A stretch of 64,000 bases of DNA. Origin: Corynebacterium ulceribovis DSM 45146 (GTDB lineage Bacteria > Actinomycetota > Actinomycetes > Mycobacteriales > Mycobacteriaceae). Made by a program: the position numbers and the translations under genes. This document shows positions 43,481 through 51,380 of the stretch, piece after piece. The notes under the pieces were generated by a model. It was not told the origin of the DNA. It was given only the letters and a program-made list of their open reading frames with translations, and made no database searches. The DNA is taken from contig NZ_AQUY01000004.1 of the NCBI RefSeq assembly GCF_000372445.1, forward strand, positions 93,907-157,906. Reading direction: 5' to 3'. How positions within the stretch are numbered: the first letter of the stretch is position 1; every line of letters starts with the position of its first letter.

Positions 43481-44680
43481 CTAGAGCGGCTGCAAACCGG
43501 CCACCATCAGCGGGTCGGAATATAGGGCATCCATTGCCACGGCTCGACATGCCTCTAAAGTGACACCGCCATGGGTTTGCGACACTCGCAAATCGCGGTG
43601 CACAATCGACCCGAGTTCCACCGTTCGCGCGACCATATGCAGGCCCGCTGGGTCCTGGGTAAAGGCTTTACCAGCCAAAACTACATGGTGTGGGTCGACA
43701 ATATCGGCCGCCTGGACAATAGCTTCGCCGAGCACTCGGGCCCGTTCATTGAGGATTTCCCGGGCTACAGGATTTGATGCACCCAACTTGACCAAGTGGG
43801 TAATTTTCTCCACGGTGATGCCAGCCCGTCGCGCCGCCGCCAACACCGCGGTTTCTCCGGCGGTTTCCTGCAGCGAAGTGTGCTTTGGACTGCCGAGCAA
43901 ATCTGACTTTGCGGCCTCCAGGTGACCAATGGAACCGTCGCCGCCGACCGGCAGATGCACCGCACCAGAAATAATCAGAGCCACACCAATTTGTTCGCGG
44001 CCGTAGAAGTACAGCGCCGCAGTTTCATCATGGTTGTGACCTGGTTTTAGCGGGGTGGCGAATAGCTCCGATGCCGCCATCGCGGCGACGTTTGGGGCAA
44101 TGGTCGCGGGCACCCCCAATTCGTCATTAAGTATCTTTTCCACTGGTACCGCAATCCAGTCGAATAGCTGGGAGTCAACTACAACGCCGTCGTCGGTTTC
44201 GCGGCTTTGGCCGGGCAGGGCGATGCCGACGGTGCGCAGTGGCAGCGGCAGGCCGTTACGCAGCAGATGCACTCGGGCGATGAGCTTTTCTAGGACATCT
44301 TGTGGGTCAGCGCCGCGGACTTTAATTTCGAGTGAAACTTCGCGGATGATGCGGCCGTGGGTGTCGACCAGCGCCACGCGAGAGGTGGTAAGACCAAGAT
44401 GAATGCCCGCGTGCATCCACGGCGATGGTGCGAGTTCTAGGGGGATGCGTGGCCGGCCTGCGGTACCGGAAACAGCCAAGTCGGTGCGTTCACGGATAAG
44501 GCCTGCGGCGATGAGTGCGGTAATTTGCCGGGTGACGGTTGCCTGCGACAGGTTAGTGTCTTCGGCAAGTTCCGGGCGGGTCAGGTTTTCCCGGATTCGC
44601 AGCTGGTGCAGGCAACGCGCGGCCGGTTGGACGGGCGTGCTGAACGAAGGCTTCGCATTGAAGTCAGTGCTGCTGTACAT
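43481..44680 (-). CDS. ROK family transcriptional regulator lacking the usual zinc motif
   Basis: 399 residues. An N-terminal winged helix (RIRENLTRPELAEDTNLSQATVTRQITALIAAGLIRE, about 28-65) precedes an ASKHA/ROK sugar-binding body (GIHLGLTTSRVALVDTHGRII; ALPGQ; PNVAAMAASELF). ROK repressors sense sugars or sugar phosphates. The usual CxCGxxGCxE zinc site after GDGSIGH is absent: the segment reads GHLEAAKSDLLGSPKHTSLQ with no cysteine, so sugar-kinase activity is unlikely. The target genes may be its own and the downstream HPP gene (inference). Confidence 0.88.
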   Translation of the reverse strand: MYSSTDFNAKPSFSTPVQPAARCLHQLRIRENLTRPELAEDTNLSQATVTRQITALIAAGLIRERTDLAVSGTAGRPRIPLELAPSPWMHAGIHLGLTTSRVALVDTHGRIIREVSLEIKVRGADPQDVLEKLIARVHLLRNGLPLPLRTVGIALPGQSRETDDGVVVDSQLFDWIAVPVEKILNDELGVPATIAPNVAAMAASELFATPLKPGHNHDETAALYFYGREQIGVALIISGAVHLPVGGDGSIGHLEAAKSDLLGSPKHTSLQETAGETAVLAAARRAGITVEKITHLVKLGASNPVAREILNERARVLGEAIVQAADIVDPHHVVLAGKAFTQDPAGLHMVARTVELGSIVHRDLRVSQTHGGVTLEACRAVAMDALYSDPLMVAGLQPL

Positions 44681-44773
44681 AACTAATAAATATCCAACGG
44701 ACAGAATAGAGTGTCAAACGACCGCGCCGGTCAGCGTGTCGGGCTGGCGGCCGTGCAACGTAGGATGGCAGCC

Positions 44774-45094
44774 ATGGAAGCATTCGATGTCTCGATTCGC
44801 GATGAGCAGATTCGCCTTGGGCAGTTTATTAAACTGGCCAACTTGGTCGAATCCGGTGGCATGGGCAAGGAGCTCATTGCCGAGGGCGCCGTGTCGGTCA
44901 ATGGCACGCCGGATACTCGCCGGGGCCGCCGCCTGAACCACGGTGATGTGGTGACGGTTGCTGGTACTAGCGCCCGCGTGGTGTCCACCGCCAGCGCTGA
45001 CACTGGTGATGGCGCCGACGGCGACGATGATGACTTCTTTGACGAAGCCACCGCGAATGATGACTTCGATCCCGAAAAGTGGAGGAATATGTAA
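44774..45094 (+). CDS. S4 domain RNA-binding protein (YaaA/RlbA-like)
   Basis: 106 residues from ATG 44774, chosen because TAGG sits at a proper distance; ATG 44765 is in frame but has no RBS. One S4 domain occupies residues 1-70 (IRLGQFIKLANLVESGGMGKELIAEGAVSVNGTPDTRRGRRLNHGDVVTV), the short stand-alone type. The tail is strikingly acidic (GDGADGDDDDFFDEATANDDFDPEKW). It probably binds structured RNA. The stop TAA overlaps the ATG of the next gene (TAATG), so the two are translationally coupled. Confidence 0.9.
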   Translation: MEAFDVSIRDEQIRLGQFIKLANLVESGGMGKELIAEGAVSVNGTPDTRRGRRLNHGDVVTVAGTSARVVSTASADTGDGADGDDDDFFDEATANDDFDPEKWRNM

Positions 45095-45948
45095 TGCCCG
45101 CAATTCTCGCCGAATCCGGCATGCCGTACTGGATGGACCTGTCCACCACGCAGCCCCGCGCCGCCATCAAGTTCTACAAGGCACTGCTCGGCTGGCAGGT
45201 CAACACACAGGTGCCGGGCTTTAGGCAGGCCACCAAGGATGGGCTTCCAGTGGCCGGCATTGTGGACCTTCCGCTTAGTGACGGACAGGAGCCAGCGGGC
45301 CGCGATGAGAAAGCGCAATGGCAGCTGCTCTTTTGTTCCGATGATGTGCAGCGCGATTACGCCAAGGCTCTGGAACTGGGCGCAACTGGGCTGACCGAAC
45401 CAACGGATGTGGGGCAGCGTGGCACCATGGCGCTATTTGTTGATCCGGCTGGTGCGAAAGTTGGCCTGTTGCAGCCGGTTGGTGAGGCGTTTTTCGGTGC
45501 TGGTGAACCAGGCGTGCCAGTGTGGTTCGAGCTGACTGCCAACCGCAACTACACCGAGGTCATTGACTTCTACCATGAGCTTTTCGAGTGGACAATTGCC
45601 ACCATGTCGCAGACCGATGAGTTCACTTACTCCACCGCGATGCATATGGGCGCACCGTTTGCTGGCCTGTGGAAAGCCGACGGTGCTGGGGTCGACCAGG
45701 ATGAAGCGGCGGAAACCCAGTCGTTCTGGGCGGTGTACCTCGGCGTAGAAAACCTCGACCAGGCAGTCGCACAAGTGCCAGAGCTCGGTGGGACAGTGGT
45801 GCGAGAACCATGGGATAGCGAATTTGGCCGGATGTGCATTGTCACTGACCCGACCGGCGCGCTAGTGACCCTGACTGAAGTGGAACCATTCGTGGAAACG
45901 GAACCGATCCGCGAATCTGATTCCGTCTTCGGTGCTGAGTTCATGTAG
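45094..45948 (+). CDS. VOC family protein with two glyoxalase-like domains
   Basis: 284 residues from ATG 45094, with GGAGGA 8 bases before and overlap with the S4 gene stop. Two VOC modules are visible: residues about 10-130 (MPYWMDLSTTQPRAAIKFYKALLGWQVNTQ to DPAGAKVGLLQP) and about 145-270 (VWFELTANRNYTEVIDFYHELFEWTI to DPTGALVTLTEV). The pattern of the second domain resembles the 27-kDa antigen/CFP30B group of actinobacteria. Metal-binding His/Glu are few, so function is open. The S4 coupling is unexplained. Confidence 0.88.
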   Translation: MPAILAESGMPYWMDLSTTQPRAAIKFYKALLGWQVNTQVPGFRQATKDGLPVAGIVDLPLSDGQEPAGRDEKAQWQLLFCSDDVQRDYAKALELGATGLTEPTDVGQRGTMALFVDPAGAKVGLLQPVGEAFFGAGEPGVPVWFELTANRNYTEVIDFYHELFEWTIATMSQTDEFTYSTAMHMGAPFAGLWKADGAGVDQDEAAETQSFWAVYLGVENLDQAVAQVPELGGTVVREPWDSEFGRMCIVTDPTGALVTLTEVEPFVETEPIRESDSVFGAEFM

Positions 45949-45952
45949 GCGT

Positions 45953-46330
45953 TTAGGACGCGGCGAGTTGTTGGGCGCGCTGGTGGGATACCCCTAGGAG
46001 CTCGCCGACGTCACGGAAAGAAAGCCCTTTCTGGTGCAGTGATCGAGCGGTGCGACGCATTAGTGCCATCGCTTCTTCTTGTTCCGCCTTGGCTTGTTCC
46101 ATCCTCTCTCGGGCCAATCGTGCTTGGGATTCGATATCACCCAACACTCGGACAATGATTTCTGCTTGATCAGGGTCTGTTTCCAATTCGGGAAAGAGCT
46201 TTAATGCATCTCGAACCATCTTTGGAATTTGGTCCAGACGTCGAGTTTGCGTATATAGCCCAGGCTCTTCCACGAGGTGGACGCCCCACCAGCCCTCAGA
46301 ACGTTCTGCTGCAGCTGTGTATGTAGACAT
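45953..46330 (-). CDS. HicB-like antitoxin domain fused to coiled coil and helix-turn-helix
   Basis: 125 residues. The first 50 match the HicB antitoxin fold (YTAAAERSEGWWGVHLVEEPGLYTQTRRLDQIPKMVRDALKLF). A charged helix about 65-90 (ARLARERMEQAKAEQEEAMALMRR) and a C-terminal helix-turn-helix (KGLSFRDVGELLGVSHQRAQQLAAS) follow. No HicA toxin (double-stranded RNA-binding, about 60 residues) is adjacent on either side, so this is an orphan, probably a DNA-binding autoregulator. TGTAGACA/TGTCTA half-sites lie around and upstream of the start codon. Confidence 0.8.
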   Translation of the reverse strand: MSTYTAAAERSEGWWGVHLVEEPGLYTQTRRLDQIPKMVRDALKLFPELETDPDQAEIIVRVLGDIESQARLARERMEQAKAEQEEAMALMRRTARSLHQKGLSFRDVGELLGVSHQRAQQLAAS

Positions 46331-46403
46331 TTTTACTGAACCTTGAGCAGGTCTCTATGCTTTGTCACACTCAAAGTCTATCCATGTAGACAAGTGGTGT
46401 CTA
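46322..46403. promoter_or_regulatory. Repeated TGTCTA half-sites, probable operator for the HicB-like gene
   Basis: The region upstream of the HicB-like start contains the inverted repeat TAGACA (46387-46392) / TGTCTA (46398-46403). A second inverted pair GTCTA (46376-46380) / TAGAC (46387-46391) overlaps the first. TGTAGACAT covers the start codon itself (46322-46330). Autoregulation by the encoded protein is inferred. The adjacent ugd promoter (TAAGAT at 46466-46471) lies 60 bp further on. Confidence 0.55.
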
Positions 46404-46522
46404 TGCCTTAAGACTTAAAACTGGAGGTCATTTTTCGTTCGACATGCCACTTTTCGCTGGGTCGGTAAGATTTGGGCATTAGGCAAAACTCGCTACCAAC
46501 CCTGGAAAGGCATCCGAAGCGC

Positions 46523-47689
46523 ATGAAAATTGTCGTTGTCGGCCTTGGCTACGTCGGACTTGCATCTGCAGTCCTCTTCGCGCAGCGTCACACGGTCACC
46601 GCTGTAGATATTGACCAGAATCGTGTTGACCTGGTCAACTCCAAGCGCTCGCCCATCCAGGACACCGAGATCGAGCAGTTCCTCGCCGAAAAGGACCTCG
46701 ATCTGACGGCCACCACTGACCTGGCGGCAGCCCTGGCGGGCGCAAAGTTCGCGGTGATTGCGACCCCAACGAACTACGACGAAGAGACCAACTACTTCGA
46801 CACCAGCACCGTCGAGGCAGTTCTGGCTGAAATCGCAGCACACGCCCCGGAAGTTGCAGTTGTCATCAAGTCGACTGTCCCTGTCGGCTACACCGGCGAG
46901 ACTTCCCAAAAGTTCCCTGGCCTGACCATCCTATTCAGCCCAGAGTTCCTCCGCGAAGGCCGCGCGCTGCACGATAACTTGCACCCGAGCCGAATCATTG
47001 TGTCCGGCCCGCAGGAGTTGGCGACCGAGTTTGGTGGGTTGCTGAAGGAAGCGTCGCTTGATGACGACACCCAGGTACTGATTACCGGAAGCACCGAGGC
47101 TGAGGCGATTAAACTCTTCTCAAACACGTACTTGGCACTACGCGTGTCCTTCTTCAATGAGCTGGACACTTTCGCCATGCAGCGCGGACTGAACACCCGC
47201 GAAATTATTGACGGTGTGTCGCTAGATCCGCGGATTGGCGACCACTACAACAACCCAAGCTTTGGTTACGGCGGCTACTGCCTGCCGAAAGACTCCAAGC
47301 AGCTGCTGGCAAACTACGAGAAAATCCCGCAGTCCATCATGGGCGCCGTTGTCGAATCCAATGAGCGTCGCATGGATGTTATTGCAAAGGATGTGCTGCG
47401 CCGTCAGCCGAAGGTCATCGGTGTGTACCGCCTGGCTATGAAATCCGGGTCAGATAACTTCCGCTCTTCCTCCATCCAAGGGGTGATGGCACGTCTGCGA
47501 GCCACCGGCGCCGAAATGATTATTTACGAACCGCTGCTGGACGGTGAGGAATTCCTCCGGGACCGTGTGGTGAAGGACCTTGAAGAGTTCAAGGCGGAAG
47601 CTGACCTGATTCTGTGCAACCGCGCCACCGATGAGCTTGCCGACGTGTCCGACAAGCTCTACTCCCGTGATGTGTTCGGCGTGAACTAA
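46523..47689 (+). CDS. ugd: UDP-glucose 6-dehydrogenase
   Basis: 388 residues, the length of the enterobacterial Ugd. NAD-binding [17 protein letters not shown] (residues 4-20), the [10 protein letters not shown] loop, and the catalytic cysteine 253 in [14 protein letters not shown] are all present. It oxidises UDP-glucose twice to UDP-glucuronate, a precursor of capsule or uronic-acid glycans. ATG 46523 follows GGAAAGG by 15 bases; alternatives are not obvious. No glycan gene is adjacent. Its stop abuts that of the M13 peptidase (convergent, no spacer). Confidence 0.95.
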   Translation: MKIVVVGLGYVGLASAVLFAQRHTVTAVDIDQNRVDLVNSKRSPIQDTEIEQFLAEKDLDLTATTDLAAALAGAKFAVIATPTNYDEETNYFDTSTVEAVLAEIAAHAPEVAVVIKSTVPVGYTGETSQKFPGLTILFSPEFLREGRALHDNLHPSRIIVSGPQELATEFGGLLKEASLDDDTQVLITGSTEAEAIKLFSNTYLALRVSFFNELDTFAMQRGLNTREIIDGVSLDPRIGDHYNNPSFGYGGYCLPKDSKQLLANYEKIPQSIMGAVVESNERRMDVIAKDVLRRQPKVIGVYRLAMKSGSDNFRSSSIQGVMARLRATGAEMIIYEPLLDGEEFLRDRVVKDLEEFKAEADLILCNRATDELADVSDKLYSRDVFGVN

Positions 47690-49660
47690 CTACCAGATGA
47701 CCACACGGTCTTCTGGTGCCAGCCACATCCCGTCGCCTTCGGCAACATCGAAAGCCTCATAAAACTCAGCCACATTCGATGCCACAACATTGCAGCGGAA
47801 TTCCGCTGGCGAGTGCGGGTCAATCGACAGGTACTGCAGCGCCATTTCTGGGCGAATTGTTGTACGCCACACCCGCGCCCACGACAGGAAGAATCGCTGC
47901 AGTCCATTGGTTGGCCCGAAGCCAGGCTCGTCAATGATCTTCGTGTCCGCGAAAGTCTTACCGTTCGCCGCGAGCCAACGTCGATAAGCAACCACGGCAA
48001 TGCCGAGCCCGCCGAGGTCACCAATGTTTTCACCCAAGGTGAACTTGCCGTTGACACCATCGGTGCGGTCCTGCGCCGCAAGTACCGCGGGCACCAGACC
48101 TTCGTATTGCGCGACCAAACCATCGGTGAGCTCGGTAAACGCCTTACGGTCTTCCTCCGACCACCAGTCGTTCAGGTTGCCGGCACCGTCATAGTGGGAA
48201 CCCTGGTCATCGAAACCATGCCCAATTTCGTGGCCAATGACCGCGCCAATCGCGCCGAAATTCCACGCCATGTCCGCGTTCGGGTCGAAGAATGGGTACT
48301 GCAGAATGGCCGCTGGGAAAGTGATGTCATTGACGGTCGGGTTGTAGAACGCGTTGACGGTCTGCGGGGTGGCGAACCACTCATCACGGTCAGTGGGCTT
48401 GCCCAGCTTGCGCACCTGACGGTCATGCTCAAAAGCGTTGCCAGCCCGGACATTTGCCAACAAATCGTCGCTAAGCTGCAAAGTGGAGTAGTCAATCCAC
48501 TTATCCGGGTAACCGATTTTCGCCCGGAACTGGCCCAGCTTCTCCAGCGCGCGGCCACGGGTCTCATCCGTCATCCACGGCAGCTTCGTGATGCGCTCGC
48601 GGTAGGCATCAATCAGGTAGCTGACCAGCTCATCAATCTGCGACTTCGCTTCCGGCGGGAAGTGCCGCTCCACATACGCCTGCCCAATGTCCTGACCAAT
48701 CAGGCCCTCGCACAGCGCCACGGCGCGCTTCCACCGCGGCTTCAGCTCCTCCTGGCCGGACAGCACCTTGCCATTGAACGCGAAATTCTCCTGCACAAAC
48801 ACATCCGGCAAGTAGGCGGCGCGCGCCTGCAGCACCCGCCACAGCGCCCACAGTCGCCAATCGTCCATCGGCACGTCTTGCACCAGCTGCGCGAAATGCT
48901 GCAGGAAGGACGGCTGCATCACGACAATGCGCTCAGTAGCGACACCGGCGGCCGCCAGCCAACCAGCCCAATCAAAACCATCCGGCAGGTCCGCGACATC
49001 GGTCGGGTTGTAGGTGCGCATCGCATCGCGGCTAGCCACCACATCCCAGTGGCCGTGTGCTAGCTTCGTCTCCAACGCCACAATCCGCTGCGCCGCATCA
49101 CCAACATCGGTGCCCAGCGCGAACATGTTCTCGCCGCCAGCCGCAAGAAAATGGGTGAGCATCCGGCGCACATGCGACCGGTACTTCTGCACGGTTTCCG
49201 CATGCGCTTCCTCGCGGTAGTACGCCTCATCGGGCAGCCCAAGACCGCTTTGCAGCAGGTAGAGCGTCTCTAGCTCACTGTCTGATGCCTTCGTAATGTA
49301 GTACGCCGCCGCGCCAGACACCCCGACGCGGTCCAACCGACCAAGCACCTCCGCGAAACTGTCCGCATTAAGGTCACTGAGCGCCTGAACATCGTCAATA
49401 AGCACATTGATTCCAGCGGCCTCAATGCGGTCGGTGTCCATGAAAGAGCCATAGAGCTTGCCGACGCGGGTCTCTGGGCCCGCCGATTCGATGAGTTTGC
49501 GGACCGCCAGTTCGGCAGCATCGCGCAGGGCATAAAACGCACCATCGACGGCGCGGTCAGCAGGAATGCGGTGGGTGGCAATCCAGCGGCCATTCACGGC
49601 GCGAAAGAGGTCATCCTTGGCGGCGGGTTGATTCAGGGCTGCAGCTAACGAGGAAGTCAT
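47690..49660 (-). CDS. M13 family zinc metallopeptidase (neprilysin/PepO-like)
   Basis: 656 residues from ATG 49660 (MTSSLAAALNQPAAKDDLFRAVNGRW); the frame is open far upstream but overlaps the divergent gene. The HEIGH zinc motif (GHEIGHGFDDQGS, about residue 476), the third ligand in ENIGDLGG (about 544), and the substrate-binding NAFYNPTVNDITFPAAILQYPFF are as in M13 peptidases. No signal peptide, so it is probably cytoplasmic and cuts small peptides. The end WLAPEDRVVIW is the usual M13 C-terminal CxVW-like tail with Ile. Confidence 0.95.
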   Translation of the reverse strand: MTSSLAAALNQPAAKDDLFRAVNGRWIATHRIPADRAVDGAFYALRDAAELAVRKLIESAGPETRVGKLYGSFMDTDRIEAAGINVLIDDVQALSDLNADSFAEVLGRLDRVGVSGAAAYYITKASDSELETLYLLQSGLGLPDEAYYREEAHAETVQKYRSHVRRMLTHFLAAGGENMFALGTDVGDAAQRIVALETKLAHGHWDVVASRDAMRTYNPTDVADLPDGFDWAGWLAAAGVATERIVVMQPSFLQHFAQLVQDVPMDDWRLWALWRVLQARAAYLPDVFVQENFAFNGKVLSGQEELKPRWKRAVALCEGLIGQDIGQAYVERHFPPEAKSQIDELVSYLIDAYRERITKLPWMTDETRGRALEKLGQFRAKIGYPDKWIDYSTLQLSDDLLANVRAGNAFEHDRQVRKLGKPTDRDEWFATPQTVNAFYNPTVNDITFPAAILQYPFFDPNADMAWNFGAIGAVIGHEIGHGFDDQGSHYDGAGNLNDWWSEEDRKAFTELTDGLVAQYEGLVPAVLAAQDRTDGVNGKFTLGENIGDLGGLGIAVVAYRRWLAANGKTFADTKIIDEPGFGPTNGLQRFFLSWARVWRTTIRPEMALQYLSIDPHSPAEFRCNVVASNVAEFYEAFDVAEGDGMWLAPEDRVVIW

Positions 49661-49702
49661 ACCAAACAGCCTAGTGACGGAAACGTAAGTATTGTCGTGG
49701 CT

Positions 49703-50338
49703 ATGCAAATACAACAACCTAGCAAGGCCAAGAAATCGCCGTGGCCAGCTTTTTTGCTGACTGTTGCGGTGGCCGTAGCGATGCTGCTGGGGCCAAACGC
49801 ACTGCAAAATGCGCTGGGTGTGAACACCGAAGAACCGAAATCTGACAAAAGTTCCGTCGCGGTGCTCGGTGGCATCGCGGCGGGATGGACTGTTTCCGTT
49901 GACCTCGGCGACGCCGGCTATGAGTGCTACACCCAGCTCGGCGAAGTACTGCAAGACCGCCGAGTGCACTGCGCCGGTGGGAAACCGACCGAAAAATGGA
50001 GCTTTTTGACGGATTGGCGCGAAGGCTTTGACGAGCAGGACAACGAACTTGTGCTGCGACGGACATTGCGGGCGCTGACCCACAACAATGCCTATGACGA
50101 TGTTGAATTTGAGCAGCGGGATGTACCCGGCGATGACCGACTGAAGGTACTGGTCAGCGAAGTTATTCCATCGGCTGGCGGGTTCGGGATGGAATCAGAA
50201 GACACCGTGGTGATGGGCTTTATCCGCACTGACAAGCCCGGCTCCGTGGTCACCGCGACGCTGCAGTCCGGTGATCCGATGGACCTGAACTCGCACGAGA
50301 GTTTGCTGATTGCTAACGCGCGACTGGAGGAGGACTAA
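49703..50338 (+). CDS. Membrane-anchored or secreted protein of unknown function, coupled to PrsW
   Basis: 211 residues from ATG 49703 (GTG 49697 also in frame). One N-terminal membrane segment (WPAFLLTVAVAVAMLLGP, about 14-31) precedes an external domain of about 170 residues with two cysteines (YECYTQ, VHCAGG). It shows an alternating strand/turn pattern (ELVLRRTLRALTHNN, KVLVSEVIPSAGG, TVVMGFIRTDKPGSVVTATLQSGDPMDL). I do not recognise the family. The stop overlaps the PrsW start (TAATG), so the two are made together; it is a natural candidate substrate or partner of that protease (inference). Confidence 0.75.
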   Translation: MQIQQPSKAKKSPWPAFLLTVAVAVAMLLGPNALQNALGVNTEEPKSDKSSVAVLGGIAAGWTVSVDLGDAGYECYTQLGEVLQDRRVHCAGGKPTEKWSFLTDWREGFDEQDNELVLRRTLRALTHNNAYDDVEFEQRDVPGDDRLKVLVSEVIPSAGGFGMESEDTVVMGFIRTDKPGSVVTATLQSGDPMDLNSHESLLIANARLEED

Positions 50339-51291
50339 TGCAGACCGAAGTAGTGCAGGCCGAGCTAGTGCAAGAGCGGCAACCAAATAAGCTATTTCTG
50401 CTGCTGTTTTGGCTGATGACGGTCATTGGAACAGTTGTAGCGCTGGTCCTGATTGGCATGGAAGTGCCAACAATTCTCCCCGTTGTTGCGATGGGCGTGG
50501 CGCTGGCCGCACTGATTTGTGGAGTAGTGCTCTGGCTGATGGCCCGAACCCGGCTGTGGCCAGACAAGAAAGCCAAAGCAGTGTGGCTTGCGCTGGCGGG
50601 AATGGCGTGGGGTTCCGGCGGAACAATGGTGATTTTGCTGCCATCAGCAACCGCGTGGCAAGCGATTATGGAATGGGCGGACATAACGCCGCTGGTGTAC
50701 AGCTTCGCGGGAGCGTGGCCGGAAGAAACCGCGAAAGCCCTCGGCGTAATCGTCATTATGCTGGCATTCCCACAGATCTGGAATCGGCCATGGCATGGGC
50801 TGCTGTTGGGTACCTCCATTGGCCTGGGGTTCGAAATGCTGGAGAACATTCTCTACGGCGGGATGGGCGGCTACACGCACGCAACTTCTGACATTTATGG
50901 CGGCGCGCAAATGTGGGGACTGCGCATGCTGCTCGGCCCAGGGATGCACGCCATGTGGACCGGGATTGTTGGCGCCCTCTTTGGGTATGCGCTGCTAGCT
51001 TCTACCAACCGCGGCCAAATGTTCGGCCGGATTGCACTGGGCTGGCTGATCGGGTTCGGGCTGCACTTTGCCTGGAATATTCAGTGGCCGGTGGAACCGG
51101 ACAGCTACGTGCACATCGCCTGGCCGCTGACTGTGTATGTGCCAACGCTGGCACTGTATGTGCTGGCTTGGCGCCGGGCTCTGCGTGATGCGCGAGCTAT
51201 GGATACAGCGGCAGAGGACAACGTCATTGCTGAGGCGGACCACGCAGAATTTGTGGGCGCACCAGGCTGGGGACAGCAACCAAACCAGTAG
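50338..51291 (+). CDS. PrsW family intramembrane metalloprotease
   Basis: 317 residues with eight to nine membrane helices. The active-site motifs are EETAK (residues 129-133), FEMLENILYG, and the later histidines in GPGMHAMWTG and GLHFAWN. PrsW of B. subtilis performs site-1 cleavage of the anti-sigma factor RsiW; actinobacterial PrsW-like proteins are mostly uncharacterised. It overlaps the upstream membrane-anchored gene by one base. A hairpin terminator follows 12 bp after the stop. Confidence 0.9.
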   Translation: MQTEVVQAELVQERQPNKLFLLLFWLMTVIGTVVALVLIGMEVPTILPVVAMGVALAALICGVVLWLMARTRLWPDKKAKAVWLALAGMAWGSGGTMVILLPSATAWQAIMEWADITPLVYSFAGAWPEETAKALGVIVIMLAFPQIWNRPWHGLLLGTSIGLGFEMLENILYGGMGGYTHATSDIYGGAQMWGLRMLLGPGMHAMWTGIVGALFGYALLASTNRGQMFGRIALGWLIGFGLHFAWNIQWPVEPDSYVHIAWPLTVYVPTLALYVLAWRRALRDARAMDTAAEDNVIAEADHAEFVGAPGWGQQPNQ

Positions 51292-51302
51292 CTCAGAGAC
51301 GA

Positions 51303-51341
51303 AAGCGGCGGCAGACCAATCAGGTCCACCGCCGCTTTTTC
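51303..51341 (+). terminator. Intrinsic terminator after prsW-like gene
   Basis: Stem AGCGGCGG (51304-51311) / CCGCCGCT (51329-51336), continued by TTTTCG. Because the far side of the stem is preceded by few A residues, it mainly serves the plus strand, but it also lies 40 bp past the emb stop, so it separates the convergent operons. Confidence 0.85.
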
Positions 51342-51380
51342 GTACCCCTATCAGGCAGCTAGTTGCTCACCGGTGAGCTC

